Positions 1 through 11,600 of a stretch of 64,000 nucleotides of DNA are shown here, in pieces. The stretch's first letter is position 1. Each line of letters starts with the position of its first letter. Origin of the DNA: Eutrigla gurnardus (taxonomy: Eukaryota > Chordata > Actinopteri > Perciformes > Triglidae); assembly GCA_963514095.1 (NCBI GenBank), contig OY741275.1:25240898-25304897 (forward strand). Reading direction: 5' to 3'. A model generated the notes under the pieces. It saw only the letters and a list, made by a program, of their open reading frames with translations, ran no database searches and had not been told where the DNA came from. Position numbers and translations under genes: made by a program.

Positions 1-1320
1 ACAGATGATAACAATGGGATGTTTTTTTTAAAGGAACAGTTCAACACTTTATTTCCTTTCTTTCAAAAAAATGATAAGAAGATTAATCCCACCTTTAGCC
101 TAACCCTGCTATGTGAGCTTAGTTTAGCATAAAGACAGGGGGAAAGTAGATGATATGATTAATCCCACCCTTCCCCTTCCCCTAACCCCACTATGTTAGC
201 TTACCTTATTTTAAACACAGGGGGGAAAGTAGATGAGAAGATTAATCCCATCCTTCCCCTAACCCCGCTACATTATTTTATTTTAGCATGAGGACAGGCA
301 GAGAGTAGATGAGAAATTTAATCCCATTTTTCCCTAACCCCACTACGTTATCTTAGTTTAATTTAAAGACAGGGGGAAAGTCGATGAGAAGATTAATCCC
401 ATCCTTCCCCTAACCCCGCTACGTTAACTTAGCTTAGATTAAAGACAGGGGGAAAGTCGATGAGAAGATTAATCCCATCCTTCCCCTAACCCCGCTACGT
501 TAGTTTACCTTAGATTAAAGACAGGGGGAAAGTCGATGAGAAGATTAATCCCATCCTTCCCCTAACCACGCTACGTTAGCTTAGCTAAGATTAAAGACAG
601 GGGGAAAGTCGATGAGAAGATTAATCCCATCCTTCCCCTAACCACGCTACGTTAGCTTAGCTAAAATTAAAGACAGGGGGAAAGTCGATGAGAAGATTAT
701 CCCATTCTTCCCCTAACCCCGCTATGTTAGTTTAGTTTAAAGACGGGGAAAGTAGATGAGAAGATTAATCTCATCTTTCCCCTAACCCCGCTACGTTAGT
801 TAAGCTTAGTTTAACCTGCTATGTTAGTTTAGCTTATTTTAAAGACAGGGGGGAAAGTAGATGAGAAGATTAATCCCACCTTTCCCCTTCCCCTAACCCC
901 GCTACATTAGTTTAGCTTAGCTTAAAGACAGGGGGAAAGTAGATGAGAAGATTAATCCCATTTTCCCCCTAACCCCGCTACGTTAGCTCAGTTTATTTTA
1001 AAGACAGGGGGGAAAGTAGATGATTAGATTAATCCCATCCTTTCCCTAATCTTGCTACGTTATCTTATTTTAGCATGAAGACAGGCGGAGAGTAGATGAG
1101 AAGATTAATCCCATCCTTCCCCTAACCCCGCTATGTTAGCTTAGCTTAGCTTAAAGACAGGGGGGAAAGTAGATGAGAAGATTAATCTCATCCTTTCCCT
1201 AACCCCGCTACGTTAGCTCAGTTTATTTTAAAGATAGGGGGAAAGTAGATGAGAAGATTAATCCCATCCTTCCCCTAACCCCGCTACGTTAGCTTAGCTT
1301 AGCATAAAGACAGGGGGAAA
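1..1320. repeat. Minisatellite, ~60-70 bp unit (left-arm copy)
   Basis: About twenty degenerate head-to-tail units, each holding the phrases 'gattaatcccatccttccc', 'ctaaccccgctacgttagc' and 'aaagacagggggaaagtag'. It continues past the window edge. The reverse complement of the same repeat occurs at 33940-35690 and 45640-46380, always at the outer end of a duplicated unit. The 'cccctaacccc' core looks telomere-like but is not an array of the vertebrate hexamer. Confidence 0.95.
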
Positions 1321-2443
1321 CAGCTCCTTACAAAGTGCAACATTACACCTATCAACACCTCTAAATCTAATCAGCTATTGTGGTATATCTTTTCATTAAA
1401 AGTTGTGACTTCTACGTAGAACACGCCTGTAGTCTTGTCGGCAACACGTGGTTGCCAGGCACTACTACAATCCCATCTAAAGTCAAACACATCCAAAGAG
1501 GTTTAAATCATTTGAGGGAGCAGAAAGAAAAGCAAATCTCTGCTGAATCCCTGAAACATTAGAGTACAATGACGGATGATTAACTGATCCCTCGATTGTA
1601 AAAGTCTCTCATAGTCCCAAACCAGCGGTTAAATCCGCAGTGAAACTCCCTCCGTGTTCAGGCCAAAGAAACTCCAAACAAGCAGAGAAGGACTCCATTG
1701 TTATTTCTAACTGGTAGAAGCCCCGAGGTTATTTTTCCCTCTGCCTTGAAACAAATCAATGAAGCACAACTCACTTTGAACAATTGCACATTTTTTTGTT
1801 GCCGAAATCAGACGTGGAGCCGATGGAGCCGACCATCGTCGGGCTTCTTTTTTTTTTTATTCTGCTTTGTTGACGGAGGAGGACTTTGATAAACAAAGCT
1901 CATTTCTTTGAAACAGGTGCAGCAGCAGGCTTCACATTCAAGGAAAACTCAACTGATTAAAAGACTTGTTTGTTTATTCTGCCATTTCGCCATTCTCCTT
2001 TTCCCAAAGTCACGGCGACGCGTCCGACATCAACAATGACATTATTTATTTTCCCATGAAAAATGTTTGAAACAAAACATCTCGGCGGTGAAATGGTCAG
2101 TCCTTTCCTGTCACTTTGATGAAAGAGCTCCAACAAACGATATAAGTTGATAAATAAATTAGCCTCTGGTGGAGTTTTTTTGTTTGTATTTTGTTTTGTA
2201 TTTTAGCCAACGTTGCCCCCAAGTGGTCAAAGCAGGAGTTGCAATCCCAACCAAGTAGCACATTCCCACACTAAAAAACCTCCTCACACTCGTTTGATAT
2301 TCAACAGGTGTGTGTGACGCTTAAAGCCTCATCTGAAACCGGTGATGTCACGACTCGATGTGTTTTCACTGGACGAACAGTAAACACAACTCGGGTTCAC
2401 AAACCCGGCTTATCCTCGCTATCAACATGTGGAAGCATTTTCT

Positions 2444-2481
<38 letters not shown>

Positions 2482-3890
2482 TCACTATCTACTAGCAGGG
2501 AAACACTTCAAATCAGTCATTTTAATATCAAAGCACTTAACAACTAGAATGATGATTACTTGCAGGTGTGGACGTCCAGCCCGCTCGCTCGTCAAGACCC
2601 ACGACGTTTGAAAGAAAATGACTGAGCTCTTATCCGACACGTACAGTACAGCCAGTGTTTCAATGGGCAGAGATCGCATTACAGAAGATTACTTTTGGAG
2701 TTTTCGGGCAATTTTCCCCAAATTACGCCGGCCTTTGGTCTCGGGTAAACTTGATTGACTTGAATGGTTTTCATTAGGGAGAATGCTGTTGACGCTCGTA
2801 CACAACACAAAAAATAGGCGAAGGCATCTTGAGGGTTGAGCGGGTGCAGATGGGACACTGGAAGCCAATGCGATCCTTTTTTCTTGGAAATGCTTCATCG
2901 TATTTTTTTTTTTTAAAGGAACACAGACTGGGGCTGTTTGATTTGTGACGCCCATCTTTGTGTTTCACGACCCTGACGTCCTTCTGCTACATTAGTGTCT
3001 TTAAAAAAAAAAAAGAGCGGGTCAGCGTTGTATGACGTCTCGGGATTTATTGAATTGATTACAGACTTTTGCACTGTCACCAAAAGGCGCAGTAAAAGAA
3101 TCGATGGTGTTTTGATGCGTTCAGCGTGTTTTTTATATCGATAAAACAAAAGCTTGCGTGATTTACACTTGTCATATTTGAACTTGGGGGGAGTCCACCC
3201 TCCCCATTCGCTTGTCTCTCCTCATCGAAGAGATCTAAATCTTGAGTAATGGGAATCAGTTAGACGTCACAAAGAGACCGAGCCCAGACTTGACATGAAA
3301 ATAAGCCACGAATAACATGACCACCCTCATTACCGTTAAAAAAAAAACACTTAAAAAGAGAGGGATCACAAAAGTGAAGAGTAGTCCAGATACAACGTTC
3401 AGCGTCACAAAGAATAAGAGAGATATTCCCCACATTCCCATCAGCTGTTTTTGGCTTTTCCCCCCCAGCTGCCTCCAAAAATATGAAACCCAAGAGGTGA
3501 ATCTGTAAGGAATTACAGATCTGCAAGGGAATATATACGACTCTGCACATTAATTCCCCAAAACTTGGCAACAGAAGCTTTAATTCCGATGCCTCACTGT
3601 CCCTTTAAAAGTTCAAACTCTACAACAGACATCTGCTGGAAAGAATTAGGACTGGTTTAACCAAACGGGGGAACATTTTCTTGGGGAGAAAAACGATTTG
3701 CAGGGTTATGACACCATCTTGAGGCGGTGTACTGACACAGCAGCACCATGTAAGTTATTTTCAACTGCAAAATTAATATTTGGGTTACACTTCCAGAGTA
3801 TCAAATATCTGTGAGCTGCATCTACTGATAAAGGTGACAAGCAAAGTGTTTTTTTCTTCTTTAAATGAACCTGGTTTAAGTAGTCGGGAG
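1321..3890. other. Left-arm-specific intergenic stretch, no gene recognised
   Basis: In the two sister copies (33935 and 45630) the minisatellite directly abuts the sequence matching 3890. These ~2.6 kb are therefore either inserted here or deleted there. Open frames are short and unlike any family I know. An (AC)n microsatellite lies at about 2446-2479. Several A/T runs are present; I see no splice-bounded exon that I could defend. Confidence 0.6.
2446..2479. repeat. (AC)n microsatellite
   Basis: Uninterrupted dinucleotide run of about 17 units. Confidence 0.95.
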
Positions 3891-4099
3891 TTTGGATCGT
3901 TCTTTGCAGAAAAGAGCAGTTGTGATTAAACAAGTGAAATGTGCCGTCATCACAGGAGACCGGCCCCGAGCCTCCATCATCACTGCAGACTGGGACCCAG
4001 TCTGCATTAATCATCTTTCTCCCATTGCATCCAGATTGCATCACCGTAGCAACATGCTGCAGAGTGTTAAACAGGCTGGACGAAGCCTCTGGCCACAGC

Positions 4100-4370
4100 T
4101 GATGACCACGCTACGCACCAAATGTTGATGTTTTTCTTTTTGTGGTTGTGTTTTTGTTCATGTGTTCGTGTTTTCATTAATGTGTTTTTGTTAATATGGT
4201 TGTGTTTTCGTTAATGTTGTGTTTTTGTAAAGGTGGTTGTGTTAATGTGGTTGTGTTTTTGTTAATGTGTTTGTGTTTTTGTCAATGTTGTGTATTTGTT
4301 AAGGTGGTTGAGTTTTTCTTTTTGTGGTTGTGGGAAGAAATCGAGTTGGTTTGTTGGCTTCTTCCCAAAC
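4100..4370. repeat. Degenerate short tandem repeat (gtttttgttaatgtg-type)
   Basis: A run of ~20-bp units built from 'gtggttgtgtttttgttaat'. The reverse-complement forms are at 33560-33715 and 45180-45405, next to the same flanking sequence, and differ in length among the three copies. Confidence 0.8.
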
Positions 4371-4399
4371 TGCTGCTTTGAGTCACAAAATCGCCCTCG

Positions 4400-4760
4400 T
4401 TTCAGTCGTATGTCTGTGACATAAAGCTGGAGTCAAACTCTTTGTATGTGTTCACACTTAGAGCAATAAAGCTGATTCTGAAATCACCTTTTAAAATCTG
4501 ACGATGTCAGCAGGTTACTGACACCACAACTCAAGCAGCAGCTGATCTTCAAAATATGTTATTTGATAGATATATTTCTGACATTTATCAATTCAATCTT
4601 TGAACTGAACTGAAAAAACGTCATATAAGCAATCATATGTTGCCCATAAAGTTTGAATCATGAGCAAATGTCCTGTCTTTTATATGCAAACAAATGCTAC
4701 CATGAATTCATTTCTGGGTGATTGGGACATATAATGTAATCATTCCCCGATCCCAGCTGA
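4400..4760. repeat. ~300-bp repeat also present in the last intron of asmtl
   Basis: Sequence from the 'gctgattctgaaatcacc' phrase through 'gaattcatttctgggtg' is repeated with ~90% identity by eye at 8985-9270, inside the last asmtl intron and in the same orientation. Counterparts sit at 24720-25020, 29880-30050 plus 33330-33480, 39535-39830 and 44780-45090. It is therefore present twice per duplicated unit, about 4.5 kb apart. Confidence 0.75.
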
Positions 4761-5084
4761 CATTGGGCAAAGGCGGCCTGGGAATCGGAACCGGCACCCT
4801 CTTGCTGTGAAGCGGCAGTGCTACCAACACCACCGTGCAGCCCTATATCCAGAGGTTGTCTTTGGAAAAAGGGAAACCTGACTACCAGGGGAAAACCCTT
4901 TTCGTTAGTGTGCATATTTTTTTATTTATTTAGTGGTAAAACCTGACTACCAGGAAAAAACCCACGCAGACACAGGGAGAATATACATACTCCACACAGA
5001 GGGACGAGTGGAGGTGTCTCTGGGAGGCTGCAGCGTTAATCACTGAACCACTGAGGGTGGAGCAGGAGTGGTGAGGAAGGTGGA

Positions 5085-5405
5085 TGAAGGGTGTTTTTTT
5101 TATATATATACATATATATGTATATATTGTGGGAGAAACCTGAGCACCAGGAGAAAACCCTTTATGTTGGAGGTGAGGAAGGACAGAGGGGAGGGAGATG
5201 GAGGTGAAGTAGAGAGATGAAGGGTGTTTTTTTTATATATATTGTGGGAGAAACCTGAGTACCAGGAGAAAACCCTTTTATGTTGGAGGTGAGGAAGGAC
5301 AGAGGGGAGGGAGATGGAGGTGAAGTAGATGAAGGGTGTTTTTTTCTACATATACATATATGTATATATATTGAGGGATAAACCTGAGTACCAGGAGAAA
5401 ACCCT
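5085..5405. repeat. AT-palindrome tandem repeat downstream of coiled-coil gene, left copy
   Basis: About 2.5 units of ~120-130 bp, each with 'acctgagtaccaggagaaaa', a pyrimidine/purine-biased block and an AT-rich palindrome of the type 'atatatacatatatatgtat'. The longer counterparts are 28790-29510 and 43790-44400 on the opposite strand. Confidence 0.85.
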
Positions 5406-5407
5406 TT

Positions 5408-6556
5408 TCAAGGGGGGAGCTTCTCTTCTCCAAGCCAATAATAAAAGTCAACAATACGGCCCCATTTGTGACGCATGTAGCTCCAGAAACCCTTCTTTGT
5501 CTGCTTCTCCTCACGTTCTTTTTCCTCCTTGTCCCACTTGGCTTCATTCTCCTTCTCCTCCTTCTGCCGCTTGGCTTTCTTCTTCTTCTTTACCTTCCGC
5601 CACTTGGCTTTCCCATCCCAGTTGTCCTTCAGGGCCTCTTGGACCATCATCTCCAAGCACTGGACCAGGTCTATGTTCCTCTTCTCAACGTCTTTTAGCT
5701 TTGCTTCCAACATTTTCATTCTTTGACAGCTCACCTTATGGACCTTCTGCAAAGCCAGCTCCTTTTGTTCGACTTTTGACTCCAGCAGACGGATGCTCGT
5801 CTCTGAGCTCTGCTTGGACTTGGCCAGGGCCTTTTCGTCCTCAAGCAACTTGTCCTTCATCTTCTGCAGCAATGCCAGCTCGTCCTGGATCGTCCTCCAG
5901 GGGGAGAAGGCTCCTCTCCTCTCCAATGGGTTCAGACAGAGCTTCTCCAGGTCCCTGTTGTCCTTCAGGACCTCTTGGACTCTTGTCTCACAGCTCTGTG
6001 CTTCGTTGTCATCCGTTGATTTGCCCTGTTGGACCATTGTCTCCAAGCACTGGACCAGGTATATGTTCTTCTTCTCAATGTCTTTTAGCTTTGCTTCCAA
6101 CATTTCATTCTTTGACAGCTCCTGAACCTTATGGACCTTCTGCAAAGCCAGCTCCTTTTGGAACTTGTCCTCCAGTTCCTGTTTCTCGTCCTCCATCTGT
6201 TCGACTTTTGTCTCTAGCAGGCGGATGCTCATCTCTGAGCGCTGCTGGGACTGGGCCAGGTCCTTTTGGAACATGTCCTTCAGTTCCTGTTTCTCATCCT
6301 TCATCTGTTGGACTTCTTTCTCCAGAAGGCAGATGCTCATCTTCGATCTCTGCAAGGACTTTTCCAGGTCCTTGTGGAGCTTCTCCTCCATTTCCCATCT
6401 CTTGTCCTCCATCAGTTGGTCGTTCATCTCCCAGCTCTGTTCTTCCTCGGCCATCGTGGTCGCTGTGAGCTGTTGAGAGAGACCCTCCTGGTCTTTCCTG
6501 AGTTGCAGGATTTCGTTGTCCCCCTTGAGGATCCTGAAGCGCTCAATGGCTTGCAC
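5408..6556 (-). pseudogene. Coiled-coil repeat protein gene, copy 1 (start codon lost)
   Basis: The long open frame encodes ~382 residues of Glu/Lys/Gln-rich heptad-like sequence, predicted to form an extended coiled coil. It shares the 36-residue module (KDLAQSQQRSEMSIRLLE..., about three copies here) and the C-terminal charged/KGFWSYM region of the copies at 27468-28778 and 42143-43774. The segment that holds the ATG and first residues (MQEQLRKHYQ) in those copies is missing. Upstream in frame there is a TAA 15 codons before the first GTG shown here, with no ATG between. The first in-frame ATG is near 6454, inside ATTMAEEEQ. It may be dead or N-terminally shortened. I do not recognise the family; no enzymatic motif is visible. 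Confidence 0.6.
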
Positions 6557-7164
6557 AGGTAACAGGGTCTGATAATAGTTCTCCCTGCAATAACGTGTTT
6601 AATAATGTGTTTGTCCTGTACTGTACCTGTAGCTAAATATATAGACTCTGTGGGGCTTAGGATCAAAGCCACTGCCTTTGATCCTTTGATGTTAGTGTGA
6701 TGTCACCAGAATGGAATGGACTCACTGAAGAAGAAAAAAACCGTGATGTCATCACAATGGAATGCAAGTGTTCCAAAACAGTGATAGTGGAAAAAAACAG
6801 TGACAGTGATGATCACTGAAAGGGGAGAATGGATGTAATGAAATGTCACAGGAGACGTGAGTTGACTGTGACTGTCCTGTCTGGGAAGCACCACGAGGAA
6901 TAAAGGAACCCTGCTGCAATAATAGCACGCTGTCAAATACAAATGAACTTGTTTTAACGTTAACACTGCAGCCACATGTCTCCCCCAGTCAGCGCCGCCG
7001 CTCCCACCACGCGCATCACGCGCTGTGCGTAGGGCACCAACAACATTATGAAAAGTCATCATAGTCATAATAATTATAATGCCGATATTATTTCTCTTCA
7101 GAAATTGTAGGCACGTTTTAGGCATGGATATCGCAAAACAGGGTCAGAGCGCACAGCAGTAGAC

Positions 7165-7386
7165 ATGATGGTGGCGAGCCGCCGGGCCATTCATCATCAT
7201 CATCATCATCACCACCGTCTTCATCATCCGCGCTCCACAGCTGCACCGGATTCCCCGTCCAACACCAGAACGGCGGGACACAAATCACCTGAGGATTATA
7301 TGTTAAGGGCTTTTATTGTGAAAGGTACGGAAGGAGTCAAGATTGCTGTTGTAGTTCGGACGGGCCTGTGTTGTTGTTTCGTGTAA
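7165..7386 (+). CDS. Candidate His-run open frame divergent from coiled-coil gene (low confidence)
   Basis: ATGATGGTGGCGAGC opens a 73-codon frame with an eight-histidine run followed by a Ser/Thr/Pro-rich stretch. It is kept open in the two sister copies (26822 down to 26604 and 41644 down to 41339, minus strand) with 7 and 8 histidines. It lies divergently from the coiled-coil gene across a CpG-bearing interval. A second frame after the C-run (ATG at 7424, 108 codons) could follow, but the obvious donor (AAAG|GTACGG at ~7324) and acceptor (CTGCAG|GATGG at ~7422) would join out of frame. Conservation is weak evidence because the copies are nearly identical at DNA level. No family recognised. 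Confidence 0.2.
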   Translation: MMVASRRAIHHHHHHHHRLHHPRSTAAPDSPSNTRTAGHKSPEDYMLRAFIVKGTEGVKIAVVVRTGLCCCFV

Positions 7387-7392
7387 ACAACA

Positions 7393-7417
7393 CCCCCCCC
7401 CCCCCCCCCCCCCCCCC
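7393..7417. repeat. Poly(C) run, length-variable among copies
   Basis: 25 consecutive C here. The corresponding G runs are 6 (26592-26597) and 13 (41320-41332) in the sister copies. Confidence 0.9.
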
Positions 7418-8159
7418 TGCAGGATGGTAGGCCTGCCCCCGGGTATCTTCGGCTTCCTGCTGGCCGACAGAGAAGTGGACAAGAACCGGCTGAAGGTTCG
7501 ACCGAGGATGACCAGGTCGAACGAGGGCGATACGGAGGGAGGCGGGACCACCGTAACGCACAGGACGTCACACCGGACCGATGATGTCGGTGAGACGGTG
7601 ACTCCGCTGCACCGCAGCACTGATTACAGAAGAGATGAGTTAAAACACCCAGCAACTTCAGGACTATTTCTTCCTCCAGGCAGAAAATCTAGTAAGGAAT
7701 TCACCTGTTTTTGTCTCGCACATGAACAAAAGTGTAATCTAAAGAGTTGAGTTTGATGAATGATCACATATTTATGTTCTATGAATATAATAAAGGAAAA
7801 TAAATGTAAAAAGACAAACAAGAATCATGAATGGACATCACAGAAAGATTGTTTTACCAAACTGTATCCTTGAAGGTAAAATTAATGCACTTATAATACG
7901 TTTTCAGATTGGCTCATTGGCTCAAAACATTCTGAAAAAGTCCATCCTGAGTACTCTTCCTGATAATACGTATGAACTTTTACGTCCTTAATTTTGGTAT
8001 TATCTATTGTGGTATTACTACTTTAACCTAAAGTTGAGCAGACATTTTAAAAATTCCCTTTCAATCCTTTTAAATCACATTGTTCACCTATTTAACAACA
8101 TAAGCCGCACATGTTCTTTAATACAATCAATTTCATGTTTTTATATCAAAATCCAATGT

Positions 8160-8165
8160 TTTATT
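8160..8165 (-). terminator. asmtl: Poly(A) signal AATAAA for asmtl
   Basis: TTTATT on the plus strand reads AATAAA on the minus strand, ~445 bp beyond the asmtl stop codon. It is conserved in the duplicate copies (25844-25849 and about 40650). Confidence 0.55.
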
Positions 8166-8609
8166 GTTCCTGGAAAACAAAATATGACGCATGCTTCATC
8201 AGATAGTGCCGACCAGTAATATCATGACATCACCAGCGTTAAGTCGGAAGATAGATACTCTGGAAATGAAAGGATTTCATTATTTCTTCAAAACTGAACA
8301 AAGTAAAGAATGGAAACCACGAGCGTCGGTGTGAATCATTCAGATACGTCATTTTAATGGAAATAAAAAGCATCGAGGAAGTTCGTAGTGTGAACCACAT
8401 GTGCGTGTTTCCCCAAATCCTACTGGCTGCCAGTCCTCTCTCTCTCTCTCTCTCCGCTCAGTGGGCGAGCTGCTGTCCATCCATCACACATCCTGGTTCA
8501 CAGAGGCTGCGTTACAGACTATCACGTCCCCCACAAAACATCCCTGACCTTTGGTTCCTGGTTGTAGGGGGGGTTACCTACAGTATGGCCCTTCAAAGTG
8601 TTGTTGAGT

Positions 8610-11600
8610 TCACGCTTTGATGCAGAGCATGGCGTCCAGGAGGTTGTCCGTGTGTGTGATGCGTGCCGACAGGAAGCCGTGGCTCTTCAGGAGCAGAGCG
8701 TACTCGGCGGCGCTCCGCTGCTTCCCCTCGCCCATGCTGAGGGCCTGGAGCAGCCCGCGACTCGGCCCGCTCCGGTCCTCAGCCAGGAAGATCTCGCTCA
8801 GCAGGAGTCCACAGCCTGGCGGCGTGATGCAAGCGCATGGTTTGTTTGCAGATATACGTTACACAACAACAGTTTGGGGGGGGGATCCCTCATTCCCTAG
8901 CATTCCTTTTCTTTAAGGAAGATAATAATAAAAGGGAAAGAAGGGGAAGAAATCTAGTTGGTTTGTTGGCTTCTTGCCAAAGTTTAAGTCTGTGACATAA
9001 AGCTGATTCTGAAATCACCTTTTAAAATCTGACGATGTCAGCAGGTTACTGACGCCACAACTGAAGCAGCAGCTGATCTTCAAAATATGATATTTGATAG
9101 ATATATTTCTGATATTTATCAATTCAATCTGAGAACTGAACTGAGAAAACGTAGAAATCATAAACACATTGTTGCCCATAAAGTTGGGATCATTTTACAA
9201 ATGTCTTGTCTTTTATAGCTTCAAACAAATGTTAGGCATGAATTCATTTCTGGGTGTTTGGGACACTTAATGTAATCTGATAACTGATGCATTTAAATAG
9301 GAATAAACAGAGGATTGTGTCTGAAATCTAAATAAAAAGAGTGTTTTTACCTGGCGTGCACGCAGCAGCGATCTTCCTCAGAAGGAGATGTGCTTTCTCG
9401 TCGGTGCAGTCGTGGAGGATTCTGGCGAGGACGTACAGGTCGGCTGTGGGCAGCTCGTCTTTAAAGAAGTCTCCTGTTCACACGGAGACGACGTGAGATG
9501 CTAACTTTGACATGTGAGGCGGCTTCAGTCAGCTCCAACATCAACAGTGGAGGCTGAATTTGACCTGAACTGACCCGCTACGAAGGAAACCCTGTTGTCT
9601 GCGTGTGGAGGAAGAAAACGGTCGCTCATCTCAACGACGGCCGGCAAGTCAAACACCGTCACGGACAAGCCGGGGTGGACTTCAGCCAGCTCGTAGGCCA
9701 TGGCACCAGTGCATCCTGGGAAAGGAGGGGGGAGATGATGTGTCAAAGAATGATTTACTCTTTAAGGAGATCATTTGAAACCTCTGCTCTCTTACCGCCG
9801 AGGTCACAGGCCGTTTTAAAACTGGAGAGGTCAAAGGCCGTTGCTACGGCTTTCCCTGTAACTTTAGCGACGTCGTGCATGGCGTTCATGAATCTCAGTT
9901 TGACTTCTGGACTGTTGTCCTTTAAATGGAAACAAAAGAAAGCCTTTAAAATACCTTTTACTTTCCTCTATGAATCTTATCTGAGGTTAAACACGGCGAT
10001 GACCACCTGAAACGCATCCTCGGGCGTCTCGGCCTTGTGGCGCTGACTGGCTCCCTCCAGCACGGCCGCCTCCAGGTGGGAGAAGAGAGGCCAGGCCGTG
10101 TCGTCGCAGCGCTGGATGTGGCCACGCAGCGAGCAAGGGGCGTCCGACGGCAGGAAACGCGTCGCCAGATCGCTGTTCTCGTACACGGCCTTCTGGCTCG
10201 CTGTGAGAGAGAGGCGGCGTTAACACGTGGAAGAGGTTGGTTTTTAAGTCTCCCTCTCTTGAAAGTGCTGACTCACTCCTCTGCTTGCTCTTCAACAGTC
10301 CCAGAGACACGCAGGCTTCCAGCAGGCGCTCGGTGCCCTTCACCGAGGCTTCCACCTCCTGGGCCACCTGGGCCGCTTCCAGCCCCGGGCGGCGCTGCAG
10401 CACGTCAAACACACACAGCTTGGAGGCGGTGAACAGAACCTGCATCGGGTTGGGAACAGATACACGAGAAACTCAGATTCATGCCAGAAATGCAACAAGA
10501 GATTTTAGACTGCCGATCATAGCACTGCTGCTCTTAAGGTATGTCTTTGCTGAACAGCTACTACTTTACTCAGAAGAGGATCTAACACTTGTTCTATTTT
10601 TAGCTCTTACTTTACCGGCAATGATATGTTGTGGTTTCTTCGTTTCCTTCTTTTGACAAATGTACCTATTGTACTTAGGACATAGTCCTTGCTGTTGAGT
10701 TTTTTTCAGAATGTATTGTTTTTGGGTGAAGACAATTCTACGGCAACACCAAAACAATCTAAATATGACTACAGGTGAAGAGAACTGGGTGAACTGTCCC
10801 TTTAAAGTGAACTAAACACTTTGCTGCATCTAAAAAGGGGAAACTACTAGAGGTGTAACGATTCATTCAATTAATCGATGAATGGATTGTCAGTCCTATC
10901 GATTCAACTAAATCCATCTGCTAAAATAAATAAATAGAATGAAGCGTTTTGGCTTCACCAATAATCAATAAATGTGTTAAATCGTATGAATCGTAATTCT
11001 TAATTATGATTAATGTTTTAATACGTTTAAGACACTCTCTCCCCTGCCAGCATGTAGTCTATTGAAAAATGTTAAAAATAACTGAGCATTACATTTTTGT
11101 ATTCAGCATAAAATATTATGCAAGACTACTTTTTTATAGAATAAATATGTTAAATAAGTAATTCTGTGGTCTGTTTATTTTTTCCCCTTTCAGAAGAATA
11201 CAGATAGTCTCACTCGCATTATTGCATGTTTATTTCATGGATATAAAATTTTGGTTACAAGTTACTGAATCGAATCGTTACAAAAAATAAATTATCCTTG
11301 AATCGAATCGCCAACTACTGTATCGTTAATCGCTGTGAAGCCAAAGATTCACACCCCTAGAAACGACTACAATGATTGTGTTAAAAGCACATCACGTACA
11401 CCTTCATAGGAATACTCAGCTCTTATTATACCTTGGAGGCTTTGAATCCATCCATCAGATCAATGATCCGCTGCAGCTCTTCTTTTCCCGGGTCACCGTC
11501 CTCCTGCTCCGTCACGTTGAGCTCCATCGCCTGCCCTCTGCTGGCCATCAGTGGAAATGCTGTATTCTCATCACCGGTGTGTTTAGACAGGCTGTTGACC

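Larger units (their letters stand above)
6560..8600. other. Intergenic block between coiled-coil gene and asmtl 3' end, left copy
   Basis: Counterparts in reverse orientation are 25400-27410 and 40210-42090. It holds the coiled-coil gene's upstream region, a CpG-containing patch near 6985-7020, a candidate open frame at 7165, a long C run at 7393-7417 and the asmtl 3' untranslated region (poly(A) signal on the minus strand at 8160-8165). Confidence 0.7.

Noticed and set aside
1..1320. Interstitial telomere or CRISPR-like array
   Set aside because: The 'cccctaacccc' cores are spaced by ~60 bp of other sequence and the whole unit, including 'spacers', is repeated; it is an ordinary minisatellite in a vertebrate genome.
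3256..3571. Minus-strand open frames at 3256-3571 with hydrophobic residues
   Set aside because: No start context, splice signals or similarity. The hydrophobic character comes from A/T-rich composition.
5329..6468. Long plus-strand open frame (379 codons) opposite coiled-coil copy 1, and similar ones opposite copies 2 and 3
   Set aside because: Ser/Pro/Leu-rich low-complexity translation produced by the complement of Glu/Lys/Gln-rich codons. It has no features of its own and tracks the repeat structure of the true strand.
7165..7386. TGF-beta family (GDF-like) propeptide, from the short 'SPEDYML' similarity
   Set aside because: Only seven residues match, nothing downstream resembles a TGF-beta prodomain or cystine knot, and the proposed exons do not splice in frame.
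11520..11560. CTCF-like word GCCAGCAGAGGGCAG in asmtl exon 8
   Set aside because: It lies in conserved coding sequence as a single copy and could be chance; not listed as a regulatory feature.
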